A stretch of 8,156 bases of DNA from Metabacillus rhizolycopersici. GTDB taxonomy: Bacteria; Bacillota; Bacilli; Bacillales; Bacillaceae. Positions 1-5,898 of the stretch are shown here, piece by piece. Where the stretch lies: NCBI RefSeq assembly GCF_020075705.1, contig NZ_JAIQUM010000133.1, forward strand, positions 1 through 8,156, in the 5' to 3' direction. The notes beneath the pieces are model-generated. The model worked only from the letters and a program-made list of their open reading frames with translations. It was not told the DNA's origin and searched no databases. Numbering within the stretch: the first letter of the stretch is position 1; the number at the start of each line of letters is the position of its first letter. A program made the translations under genes and the position numbers.

Positions 1-87
1 AATAAGTTGGAAAATGCTCTTTCTCAACTCGGAATTTTCAAATGGTTTCACATTTTTGCGTAATTCAAGCGTCTTTTCTCTGCTCAT
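1..87 (-). CDS. Fatty acid desaturase, N-terminal 29 codons only
   Basis: Reading leftward from an ATG at 87, the frame stays open for 29 codons and leaves the window. The peptide begins MSREKTLELRKNVKPFENSE and continues into a KSIFQLI stretch. This resembles the cytosolic N-terminus of Bacillus acyl-lipid desaturases such as B. subtilis Des (a KQVxxF...K.S..QLxNT pattern just before the first membrane helix). Such enzymes introduce a cis double bond into membrane phospholipid acyl chains during cold adaptation. AGGAGG at 93-98 lies 5 bases upstream of the ATG, so the start is well supported. The His-box motifs that would prove the function lie outside the window, so identity rests on the short N-terminus plus the DesR-like operator at 161-184. 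Family call fairly likely; exact paralogue (B. cereus carries more than one desaturase) unknown. Confidence 0.6.
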   Translation of the reverse strand, partial: MSREKTLELRKNVKPFENSELRKSIFQLI

Positions 88-117
88 CTTATCCTCCTAA
101 AACGAATTATTACCCTA

Positions 118-146
118 ATTATAAAGGTATATTGCTATTAGGAGTA
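118..146 (-). promoter_or_regulatory. Probable sigma-A promoter of the desaturase gene
   Basis: On the minus strand a perfect TATAAT lies at 123-118, about 30 bases before the start codon. Seventeen bases upstream the -35 position (146-141) reads TACTCC, far from TTGACA. A good -10 with a poor -35 and an operator just upstream is the layout expected of an activator-dependent promoter, which fits DesR control of des in B. subtilis. The promoter is read from sequence only. Confidence 0.45.
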
Positions 147-160
147 GGCATAAACGTCAA

Positions 161-184
161 GTCATAAGTATGACAAGTGTCATA
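161..184. promoter_or_regulatory. DesR-like operator (three overlapping half-sites)
   Basis: GTCATA-AG-TATGAC (161-174) and TATGACA-AG-TGTCATA (169-184) are two perfect palindromes sharing their middle half-site, giving three evenly spaced TGTCATA-type half-sites. The response regulator DesR, partner of the membrane thermosensor DesK, is known to bind TCATGACA-type inverted repeats upstream of des. The site sits roughly 40-65 bases upstream of the minus-strand TATAAT at 118-123, a normal position for an activator. No desK or desR gene is visible here. The assignment combines exact symmetry, position and the adjacent desaturase start. Confidence 0.55.
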
Positions 185-220
185 TAGGTAGAAATGTGGA
201 AGTGCTTGTCTCTGCTCCCA

Positions 221-295
221 TTGCCGATAAGCAACTTTATGTTAACTAGAAATGAATACGATATACATCATTTAAACTGAATACTTATCTCAACT
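221..295 (+). repeat. Interspersed intergenic repeat, copy R1 (long-tail type)
   Basis: The core TTATGTTAACTAG (238-250) is preceded by TTGCCGATAAGC and followed by AATGAATACGATATACATC and a tail ending TTATCTCAACT. It aligns over its whole length with copy R7 (7601-7677), including the shared tail pieces ATATACAT, AACTGAAT, ACTTAT and TCAACT. It lies in the divergent gap between the desaturase and the gene at 426. It lacks the upstream hairpin seen in R2-R4. Confidence 0.75.
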
Positions 296-360
296 TAAAT
301 GTGCAAAATGGTTATGTTCAATCAAGATAATAAACCCTTGACTTTACAGGTGTTTATCCT

Positions 361-390
361 AACCAATAAACAGAATGGGGCATAGAAATA
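361..390 (+). promoter_or_regulatory. Possible sigma-K promoter of the gene at 426
   Basis: AACC at 361-364 matches the mACm -35 element of sigma-K promoters. After a 17-base spacer, CATAGAAATA (381-390) approximates the -10 CATANNNTA, with the final TA one base late. The start codon is 36 bases further on. Late mother-cell expression would suit a cysteine-rich spore-surface protein. The -10 is imperfect, so this is a suggestion. Confidence 0.33.
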
Positions 391-425
391 TAAGAAGGTA
401 AAAGTTGAAAGGATGAATACAGCAC

Positions 426-1121
426 ATGGAGTTCAAACATATTAATGGGAAACAGGAAACACTTTGTATCAAAGTTCCAAAAGTCTATGACTGGGTTGTT
501 GGACAAATTCAAGTTCCTGTTCAAAGCTTTAGAGGAACTTCTGGACTAGAAAGACTCAATTTTACTTGTGATGAAATAAATGAGCAAGTTCAAGGTGGCC
601 AACTAACTGCAGAATGTATCTTAACAGATGAAAATGGTCATCCAGTTGATCCATTAGCACCGGGATCGATCTCATGTACAGAAATAGATGGACGTAATGA
701 TGTGAATGTTATTCTTCCGACAGGGGAAACAGTCACACTACAAAAAGTAATCGTGTTAAAAAAGGGTTATTTTGTTGTTCAAATTTCAAATGTGAGAGGT
801 GAATCTTGTATATCATCCCCACAACCGTTCTCAGTTTGTGAACAATTTTTGCTTTGTGCTCCAGAAGGCACATTTTTAAAATGTACAATAACGGAATTTG
901 AGTGTAATGCTTGTTTTATGTGTAACCTGGATAACGTAGGAAATCCATCATTCCAACAAATCGATGTTTCGATTAACATGTGTCAAAATGTCCAAATGGA
1001 AAGCATCGTCACGTTAGAGATAGATGCAAATATTTGTCAACCACGTTCTGAAATAGTCGTAAATTGTCCACCAAAAAACTTACCTCCTCAATGCCCAGCC
1101 GTATTTTCAGGAACAGAATAA
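426..1121 (+). CDS. Cysteine-rich protein, probable spore coat or exosporium component
   Basis: The product has 231 residues with no signal peptide and no membrane helix. It contains 15 cysteines (about 6.5%), concentrated in the C-terminal half: single Cys near residues 14, 48 and 64, then a dense cluster including CEQFLLC and CNACFMC, and final C..PR, NCPP and QCP motifs. The N-terminal LCIKVPKVYDWVVGQIQVP and the late VTLEIDANICQPR resemble segments I associate with uncharacterised Bacillus spore-surface proteins; I cannot name the family. Cysteine-rich proteins without an export signal in Bacillus are often deposited on the forespore by the mother cell and crosslinked by disulfides, which is the inferred role. 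An in-frame TGA at 414-416 makes ATG 426 the first possible start; GAAAGGA (407-413) lies about 12 bases upstream, a rather long spacing. A sigma-K-like promoter precedes the gene and a 21-bp hairpin follows it. Confidence 0.75.
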   Translation: MEFKHINGKQETLCIKVPKVYDWVVGQIQVPVQSFRGTSGLERLNFTCDEINEQVQGGQLTAECILTDENGHPVDPLAPGSISCTEIDGRNDVNVILPTGETVTLQKVIVLKKGYFVVQISNVRGESCISSPQPFSVCEQFLLCAPEGTFLKCTITEFECNACFMCNLDNVGNPSFQQIDVSINMCQNVQMESIVTLEIDANICQPRSEIVVNCPPKNLPPQCPAVFSGTE

Positions 1122-1199
1122 GAACGATAAGAACATTGTGTTAAATGAAAAGTACTTTATGATAGGATTCTATCCTCCTTGTATAGCAGTTGGAAAAAG

Positions 1200-1242
1200 A
1201 TAATCAATAAGGGTACTCATTATGAGTACCCTTATTGATTAT
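1200..1242. terminator. Bidirectional hairpin between convergent genes
   Basis: Positions 1200-1220 and 1222-1242 are perfect 21-base inverted repeats with TCATTATGA at the apex, so the real loop opens by a few bases. The arms contain GGGTACTC/GAGTACCC in the upper stem. Leftward, the hairpin is followed on the minus strand by TCTTTTTCC, a usable T-run. Rightward the T-run is delayed (ATTTTTTG at 1251-1258). It sits 78 bases after the plus-strand stop and 20 bases after the minus-strand stop, as expected for a shared terminator. Confidence 0.8.
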
Positions 1243-1262
1243 GAATATAAATTTTTTGACCT

Positions 1263-3662
1263 TTAAGACAGGATACTACAAGGATCAGCAATAACCCTTA
1301 CTCTAAAGGAACATTGAGCAGTATTCCCAGCAGCATCTGTGGCTGTACATGTGACACGTGTTTCCCCTATAGGAAAGAAGGATCCGGAAGCTGGTGTACA
1401 AGAGAACGTAACACCTGGACCATTGCCGGTTACCGTAGGATCAGGATAGTTTACAATGGCACCATTTCTTCGGGGATCACTTCGAACAGTTATGTTATTA
1501 GAACAAGTAATGGTCAGTGGTTCGCTATCAACTACTGTCACAGTAAACGAGCAATTGCTAGTATTGCCAGCAGCATCGGTCGCGGTACAAGTCACCGTAG
1601 TCATTCCTACAGGAAAGAATGTTCCTGAAGCTGGCAAGCACGCTGCTGTCGCTCCCGGACAGTTATCACTTACCATAGGAGCCGGATAGGTGACGATCGC
1701 CCCACTTTGCCCAGGATCTTTGGATACCGTGATGTCAGCTGGACAAGTGATTACTGGCGGCTCAGTATCGTTCACTGTTACGGTAAACGAACAAGGAGCG
1801 CTTGTATTGCCAGCAGCATCCGTAGCTGTACATGTCACCATAGTCGTTCCAACGGGAAAGAGCGATCCAGAAGGTGGGGAACAAACAGATGTTGCTCCCG
1901 GACAGTTATCATTTACAGTTGGAGGTGGATAGTTCACTATCGCCCCACAAACACCAGGGTCATTATCCTGAGTGATGTTACCTGAACAGATAATGGTCGG
2001 TGGTTCCACATCGTTTACTGTGACCATAAAGGAGCATTCCGCCGATCCTCCACAAATGTCGGTAGCCGTACAAGTGACGATGGTTTCACCCACTGGAAAT
2101 AGGGATCCAGAAGCAGGGCTGCAGCTAAAAGTCACTCCAGGACAGCTGGTGCTTACAGTTGGAGGTGGATAGTTGACAATGGCTCCACATACCCCCGGGT
2201 CATTATCCTGTGTAATGTTACCAGGACAGCTGATAGTTGGGATCCGTTCTAGATCACTGATGTTGCCAAAGATATCTTGACTGTTGTTGCTCCGAGTGTC
2301 AGTCCATACGGAGATTAACTTTTCCGGTTCCGGCAAAGCTGGAGGAATAAAGGCCGAGTAGATATAATCACCAATAAATGTGCTCGGATTACCAAAGCTA
2401 GTATCAGAATTAGGGTTGAAAGAAACGTCTGTTATCCGTGAATTTGTAAATGTGGCTCCACCATTAGTCGAAACTGCTAAATAAACATCTAGAAGAGTAG
2501 AAGATTCCCGGTTTGTGTAGTAAATCACAGTTACGGTGCCACTGCATGGGGAAACTGCTACAAACGGGAAAAAATTTTGGGTATCCTCAGGACTATTATC
2601 AACACGTATTGGGGCTGACCATGTGGCTCCGCCATCATCGGAGAAAGACAAAAGGATATGAGCATTTGTTGTGCCGTAAGCCTGCCATACGGCATACACT
2701 CTTGCGAAGTTTGCAGAACCAAAACATTCTGATGTATCTACCGCAAGAAAAGCAAAGGTAGGGACACGGAATGCCCATGAAGGGACCTCTGCAGCTAGAG
2801 TCAATGGAACTCGAACAATAGCACTGACATTAACAGTTGGACCGAATGTTACCCCACCATCATCTGACCTACGAATTCGAAACGTGGCGTTAGTGAAATC
2901 TCCCTCAATCCAAGCAACATATACTTCTCCATTCGGACCTACTTGAACATTTGATCCTTGTACAAAGGGAGCTCCTCCAATTGCAGGTGTGATGGCAATT
3001 GGCGCCATCCATGTTAATCCACCATCTACAGACCTTTGAAGTAAAATTTGAGAGGTGGCTGCAGCATCATTAGTAAACCTTGTATAGCTAATATAGGCAT
3101 TCCCCTCAAATGTGCTGGCCGGAGACTTATCAAAGGCAAGATATTCTTTATCATCAAAGAAATTGTTGTTTATACCAGAAACATTAATCGCAGCAGAAAA
3201 GGTTTGCCCATCATCAACGGATCGATAAACAATGATGGATGCCCTATCTACTGTTGCTGAAACAGGTTGAACAGCGATACCAGCTAATAACCACCTATTG
3301 TTTAGATCGGCGTCTATGATTGGGTCGCCAGTATTTCTAAATCCTGCTGGAACTGGGAGAAACGAAGTCGTGAATGTGGCACCTCCATTAATAGATCTAT
3401 ATACCCCAAATTGAGGAAACCCACTTGCAAGCGTATAAGCGTGAGAAGCAGCAATAATTGATGATGGATTATTCCGATTGACCGCCACAGTAGGCTCATT
3501 TTCAGGCCGTCCATTTAATGTTGAGATTCGAAAATCTGTTGAATCTACTTGCAGTATTGATATGGATGTATTATCTTCATTTTCCTCATGTTCTTCATTT
3601 AGTTCTATAATTTGTTGCATTGGTGGTGCACTCGTTATCTTTTTTATACTTTCTTCTGACAT
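1263..3662 (-). CDS. Sialidase-type beta-propeller protein with four HYR domains
   Basis: The product has 799 residues. Residues 1-45 are polar and acidic with no signal peptide. Residues about 50-470 hold at least six BNR/Asp-box motifs of the S-x-D-G-G-x-T-F/W type: YRSINGGATF (88), YRSVDDGQTF (146), RSVDGGLTW (210), RRSDDGGVTF (264), SFSDDGGATW (339) and VSTNGGATF (397). The propeller ends WTDTRSNNSQDIFG (453). Four HYR domains of about 80 residues follow (471-551, 552-632, 633-711, 712-792), each with CPG, FPVG and VTCTATD landmarks. HYR domains are immunoglobulin-like adhesion modules. I see no sialidase arginine triad or FRIP motif, so a binding or structural role is safer than an enzyme call. 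The start ATG is preceded by AAGGGCGG, a weak Shine-Dalgarno. GC is near 50% in the sampled HYR region against about 37% in the permease gene, suggesting transfer. No sortase motif is present; surface location, perhaps on the spore, is inferred. Confidence 0.85.
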   Translation of the reverse strand: MSEESIKKITSAPPMQQIIELNEEHEENEDNTSISILQVDSTDFRISTLNGRPENEPTVAVNRNNPSSIIAASHAYTLASGFPQFGVYRSINGGATFTTSFLPVPAGFRNTGDPIIDADLNNRWLLAGIAVQPVSATVDRASIIVYRSVDDGQTFSAAINVSGINNNFFDDKEYLAFDKSPASTFEGNAYISYTRFTNDAAATSQILLQRSVDGGLTWMAPIAITPAIGGAPFVQGSNVQVGPNGEVYVAWIEGDFTNATFRIRRSDDGGVTFGPTVNVSAIVRVPLTLAAEVPSWAFRVPTFAFLAVDTSECFGSANFARVYAVWQAYGTTNAHILLSFSDDGGATWSAPIRVDNSPEDTQNFFPFVAVSPCSGTVTVIYYTNRESSTLLDVYLAVSTNGGATFTNSRITDVSFNPNSDTSFGNPSTFIGDYIYSAFIPPALPEPEKLISVWTDTRSNNSQDIFGNISDLERIPTISCPGNITQDNDPGVCGAIVNYPPPTVSTSCPGVTFSCSPASGSLFPVGETIVTCTATDICGGSAECSFMVTVNDVEPPTIICSGNITQDNDPGVCGAIVNYPPPTVNDNCPGATSVCSPPSGSLFPVGTTMVTCTATDAAGNTSAPCSFTVTVNDTEPPVITCPADITVSKDPGQSGAIVTYPAPMVSDNCPGATAACLPASGTFFPVGMTTVTCTATDAAGNTSNCSFTVTVVDSEPLTITCSNNITVRSDPRRNGAIVNYPDPTVTGNGPGVTFSCTPASGSFFPIGETRVTCTATDAAGNTAQCSFRVRVIADPCSILS
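1287..2252 (-). repeat. Four tandem HYR-encoding units of about 240 bp
   Basis: The 3' part of the propeller gene consists of four in-frame units at about 2252-2010, 2009-1767, 1766-1530 and 1529-1287. The phrase GCCAGCAGCATC with a following GTACA recurs at the DNA level. Units 1 and 2 encode an identical 23-residue stretch (GNITQDNDPG onward) but differ at several synonymous positions, so they are not recent exact copies. Confidence 0.8.
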
Positions 3663-3732
3663 GGTGTATTACCGCCCTTCTGATTATTCATAAACCAAAG
3701 TAGTTCAGGATTTTGCCTTAGTTTGATATATA

Positions 3733-3741
3733 TACCATATG
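3733..3741 (-). promoter_or_regulatory. Possible sigma-K -10 box for the HYR gene
   Basis: On the minus strand CATATGGTA (3741-3733) exactly fits the sigma-K -10 consensus CATANNNTA, about 70 bases before the start codon. No AC dinucleotide lies at the expected 16-17 base distance upstream, so the -35 is missing or poor. A short AT-rich match like this can arise by chance. Confidence 0.25.
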
Positions 3742-3832
3742 GACTCTTGTCCTTTTTCTAAAGGCTACTTTAGTATATGAACTTCCCTTGACGCGGTTCG
3801 GGCAGCTTCCTATTGCCTTTCCCATGAGAACT

Positions 3833-3859
3833 AAGGATCTTCGTTTGAAGATCCTTTTT
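3833..3859 (+). terminator. Hairpin with T-run at the front of repeat R2
   Basis: AAGGATCTTC (3833-3842), a GTTT loop and GAAGATCCTT (3847-3856) form a perfect 10-bp stem followed by TTTTTA. It looks like a rightward Rho-independent terminator. No plus-strand gene lies upstream of it, since the HYR gene reads away, so it is best seen as part of the repeat module rather than a gene terminator. Confidence 0.6.
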
Positions 3860-3910
3860 ATTACCGATAACGCCTCATTATGTTAACTAGGTTTGTATAG
3901 AGTATTCATT
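3833..3910 (+). repeat. Interspersed intergenic repeat, copy R2 (hairpin type)
   Basis: The hairpin at 3833-3856 is followed by TTATTACCGATAACGCC, then the core TTATGTTAACTAG (3878-3890), then GTTTGTATAGAGTATTCATT. The order hairpin, ATTACC.ATAA, core, TTGTATAGA.TAT.CATT is repeated in R3 about 265 bases downstream. The stretch 3780-3832 just upstream is more GC-rich and shows no gene that I can support. Confidence 0.8.
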
Positions 3911-3921
3911 TGATACTGTTT

Positions 3922-3960
3922 GTTGAAAAATAAAAAATAAAACCACCGTTTTGGTGGTTT
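3922..3960 (-). terminator. Leftward Rho-independent terminator
   Basis: Read on the minus strand, AAACCACC (3960-3953), an AAAAC loop and GGTGGTTT (3947-3940) form an 8-bp stem followed by TATTTTTTATTTTTC. This is a typical intrinsic terminator for leftward transcription. The only candidate it could serve is the 28-codon frame ending at 3986, since the next gene to the right reads rightward. Confidence 0.65.
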
Positions 3961-3985
3961 GAAATTGGGTTACATTTTTTCAATT

Positions 3986-4072
3986 TTATTTTATTCTTTT
4001 GGTTTTAGGTAAGTGCATATAAAAAGGATTTTTACCTATAATTACCAAAAACCAGATTAGAGGTATTAGCAT
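3986..4072 (-). CDS. Possible small hydrophobic peptide (28 aa)
   Basis: A minus-strand ATG at 4072 opens a 28-codon frame, MLIPLIWFLVIIGKNPFYMH then LPKTKRIK. The first 12 residues are strongly hydrophobic and the tail is basic, as in small membrane-inserted peptides. GGAGGT at 4084-4089 precedes it; the 12-base spacing is longer than ideal. The stop at 3986 is followed 25 bases later by a convincing leftward terminator with no other visible client. An in-frame TAG just upstream of the ATG excludes a longer gene. I recognise no family. The alternatives are chance or a small RNA ending at the same terminator. Confidence 0.33.
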   Translation of the reverse strand: MLIPLIWFLVIIGKNPFYMHLPKTKRIK

Positions 4073-4097
4073 AGAATACTATTACCTCCAAATTATT

Positions 4098-4176
4098 AAG
4101 ATCTTCCGGTCGAAGATCTTTTTTTATTACCTATAATTGACCTTATGTTAACTAGATTTGTATAGAATATGCATTA
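4098..4176 (+). repeat. Interspersed intergenic repeat, copy R3 (hairpin type)
   Basis: AAGATCTTC (4098-4106), loop CGGTC and GAAGATCTT (4112-4120) form a 9-bp stem followed by a run of seven T (4119-4125). Then come ATTACCTATAATTGACC, the core TTATGTTAACTAG (4143-4155) and ATTTGTATAGAATATGCATT. It matches R2 almost position by position and lies about 110 bases upstream of the permease start. Confidence 0.8.
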
Positions 4177-4284
4177 CATCCCCCTTACAAGTATTCAAAA
4201 TTGGAAAGTAGGGGAAAATGAATAACTAGATAAGATGTACAAGCTTGCGGATTAAATCACTGGGAAAAGGGGGGATTTCAGACA

Positions 4285-5406
4285 ATGGAGAGAGCCAAAA
4301 TTAGTGTCATTCAACTATTTGCCATGATGTTTTTATTTGAACTTGGGAGCGCGATAGTTGTAAGTTATGGAATAGGTGCCAAAAAAGATGCTTGGCTTGC
4401 CATTCTTTTAGCAATGTGCGGGGGAATCATCTTATTTTTTATTTATTATTTTTTATTTCGCCAATATCCAAACCTGCCATTGACCGGATATGCTAGGAAA
4501 ATATTCGGTAAATACGTTGGGTGGATAATAGGTCTATTATACGTCATATTTTTTTTGTACGAGGCTGCCCGGGGTTTACGTGACTTTGGGGATTTGCTGC
4601 TTGCGTCGACTATGCCTAATACGCCGTTATTCGTACTCAATATCTTATTCGTTCTTGCGATGTGTTATGTACTTTATCTAGGGATTGAAGTATTGGGGAG
4701 AACGACAGAAGTATTTATTGTTACCTTGCTTTTTTTTGGAGTCACAGGAAATCTTTTCGTCTATTTTTCAGGTAATGTTGAACTCCATAATTTGCAACCC
4801 TTTTTGGAAAATGGATGGAAACCCATCTTAACGACAGCCTTTCCGTTGCTTACTTTTTTCCCTTTCGGAGAAATGATCGTTTTTACCATGTTGCTTCCAT
4901 ATCTAAATCGACCAGATTTAGCTAAAAAGGTTTGGCTGTCTGCCGTCATTTCAAGTGGGCTTATCTTAAGTTATACAACAAGTTTAGATATCGCTGTTCT
5001 TGGCATCGAAGCAGTGGAGAGATCTACGTTTCCTTTGTTTTCAACGATTGGAAAAGTTAACCTTTTCGATTTTATACAAAGGCTTGATGCTGTAGTTGTC
5101 TATACCTTTCTGATTACGATGCTTTTCAAGATATCCATTTGGTTTTATTGTGCCGTAATCGGAATAGTCGATTTGTTTAAGTTGAAAAATCATCAACAAA
5201 TTGTGTTGCCAATGGGGGTTATTCTCCTTTTTTTATCTATGGAGATTGCCTCAAACTTTACGGAACATATTGAAGAAGGTTTAGACATTATAATGTATCC
5301 CCTTCACCTGCCTTTCATGGTAATCATTCCGTTGTTAATGTTGCTTATTGCTCTGATTCGTAATGGTTTCAAGAAGAATGGTAGATCGAAATCAAATGAA
5401 ACATAA
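4285..5406 (+). CDS. GerAB-family spore germination permease (B subunit), orphan
   Basis: At 373 residues this has the usual length for the GerAB/endospore permease family (APC superfamily), the inner-membrane B subunits that sense germinants with A and C partners. About ten hydrophobic helices are visible, near 8-30, 36-58, 78-97, 113-135, 143-161, 182-205, 215-236, 265-297, 305-322 and 337-359. Family-like landmarks are FPFGEM (192-197), YLNRPDL (206-212), FIQRLDAVVV (263-272), the near-C-terminal YPLHLPF and a basic tail. The start is supported by AAAAGGGGGGA (4265-4275), about 9 bases before ATG. Germinant-receptor genes normally sit in A-B-C operons, but no gerA or gerC gene adjoins: upstream is a repeat-filled gap and downstream a strong terminator. 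I found no clear sigma-G promoter. Whether it works with another locus's A and C subunits is unknown. Confidence 0.88.
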   Translation: MERAKISVIQLFAMMFLFELGSAIVVSYGIGAKKDAWLAILLAMCGGIILFFIYYFLFRQYPNLPLTGYARKIFGKYVGWIIGLLYVIFFLYEAARGLRDFGDLLLASTMPNTPLFVLNILFVLAMCYVLYLGIEVLGRTTEVFIVTLLFFGVTGNLFVYFSGNVELHNLQPFLENGWKPILTTAFPLLTFFPFGEMIVFTMLLPYLNRPDLAKKVWLSAVISSGLILSYTTSLDIAVLGIEAVERSTFPLFSTIGKVNLFDFIQRLDAVVVYTFLITMLFKISIWFYCAVIGIVDLFKLKNHQQIVLPMGVILLFLSMEIASNFTEHIEEGLDIIMYPLHLPFMVIIPLLMLLIALIRNGFKKNGRSKSNET

Positions 5407-5426
5407 TAATAATTATTCTATATTCC

Positions 5427-5463
5427 AAAGCCAACGGGTTTAAATAAATCCGTTGGCTTTTTT
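5427..5463 (+). terminator. Terminator of the permease gene
   Basis: AAAGCCAACGGGTTT (5427-5441) pairs with AAATCCGTTGGCTTT (5446-5460) through one G-T wobble, giving a 15-bp stem with a 4-base loop and a six-T run (5458-5463). It begins 20 bases after the permease stop and can also stop the converging gene that ends at 5492. Confidence 0.9.
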
Positions 5464-5491
5464 GAAGTATAAAATTTTTGGTCTATCACAG

Positions 5492-5704
5492 TTACTTTAA
5501 TAATTTTATCTCTTTATTAGTCTCCTTATCCCTTGCTCTATGTATTGCACCTAATACAATTATAAATATGAGTAAATTAAGCGTATTTATCGTATATCCG
5601 TTTAGCTGTATATATATTTCTTTTGTGTAGATAAAGCGAATAGCAAAAAATATTCCACATAATACTGATATATTGTTGTTCAAGTCTAAGATTTTTTTTA
5701 ACAT
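5492..5704 (-). CDS. Small two-helix membrane protein, unknown function
   Basis: The 70-residue product starts MLKKILDLNN. Hydrophobic segments at about 11-27 (ISVLCGIFFAIRFIY) and 38-55 (TLNLLIFIIVLGAI) are probable membrane helices, followed by a highly charged tail (RARDKETNKEIKLLK). An ATG two codons earlier (5710) is only one base from the AAGGGG Shine-Dalgarno (5712-5717), whereas the ATG at 5704 is 7 bases away, so 5704 is the preferred start. The gene is very AT-rich. It converges on the permease gene and shares its terminator. I recognise no family; small membrane proteins of this kind are common as hypotheticals in Bacillus. No promoter is clear in 5711-5813. Confidence 0.6.
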   Translation of the reverse strand: MLKKILDLNNNISVLCGIFFAIRFIYTKEIYIQLNGYTINTLNLLIFIIVLGAIHRARDKETNKEIKLLK

Positions 5705-5813
5705 GTACATACCCCTTAATTACTAATTAAAAATTATCCTTTGATTTATTTGGGGAATATATACACTTGAATTATTCTTCATCTAAGGAATTAAAGAAAT
5801 AGTATAGTATAAA

Positions 5814-5898
5814 AAAGATCTTCAAATTGAAGAACCTTTTTCAATGCCTATAAGCGTGATTATGTTAACCAAAAATGAATAACAACCTATACATTATT
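5814..5898 (+). repeat. Interspersed intergenic repeat, copy R4 (decayed hairpin, long-tail type)
   Basis: A decayed form of the hairpin (AAAGATCTTC / GAAGAACCTT, 5814-5823 and 5829-5838, two mismatches) is followed by CTTTTT, TGCCTATAAGCGTG, the core TTATGTTAACCA (5860-5871) and AAAATGAATA...CTATACATTATTT. The tail is the R1/R7 type. The right end runs across the stop codon of the minus-strand gene at 5887. Confidence 0.75.

Noticed and set aside
779..979. Minus-strand frame of 66 codons inside the cysteine-rich gene
   Set aside because: It lies wholly within a well-supported plus-strand gene and shows no ribosome binding site or family resemblance.
1314..1985. Several plus-strand open frames opposite the HYR domains
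   Set aside because: They are antisense shadows of the repeat-rich HYR coding sequence, lack ribosome binding sites, and their similarity to each other merely reflects the tandem HYR units.
3788..3816. TTGACG, 17 bases, TATTGC as a plus-strand sigma-A promoter
   Set aside because: The -10 is weak and no gene follows; any transcript would meet the R2 hairpin within about 40 bases. A short RNA is possible but unsupported.
3821..3834. CCCATGAGAACTAAG resembling an IS231-type terminal repeat
   Set aside because: Only a partial match from memory, with no partner end nearby.
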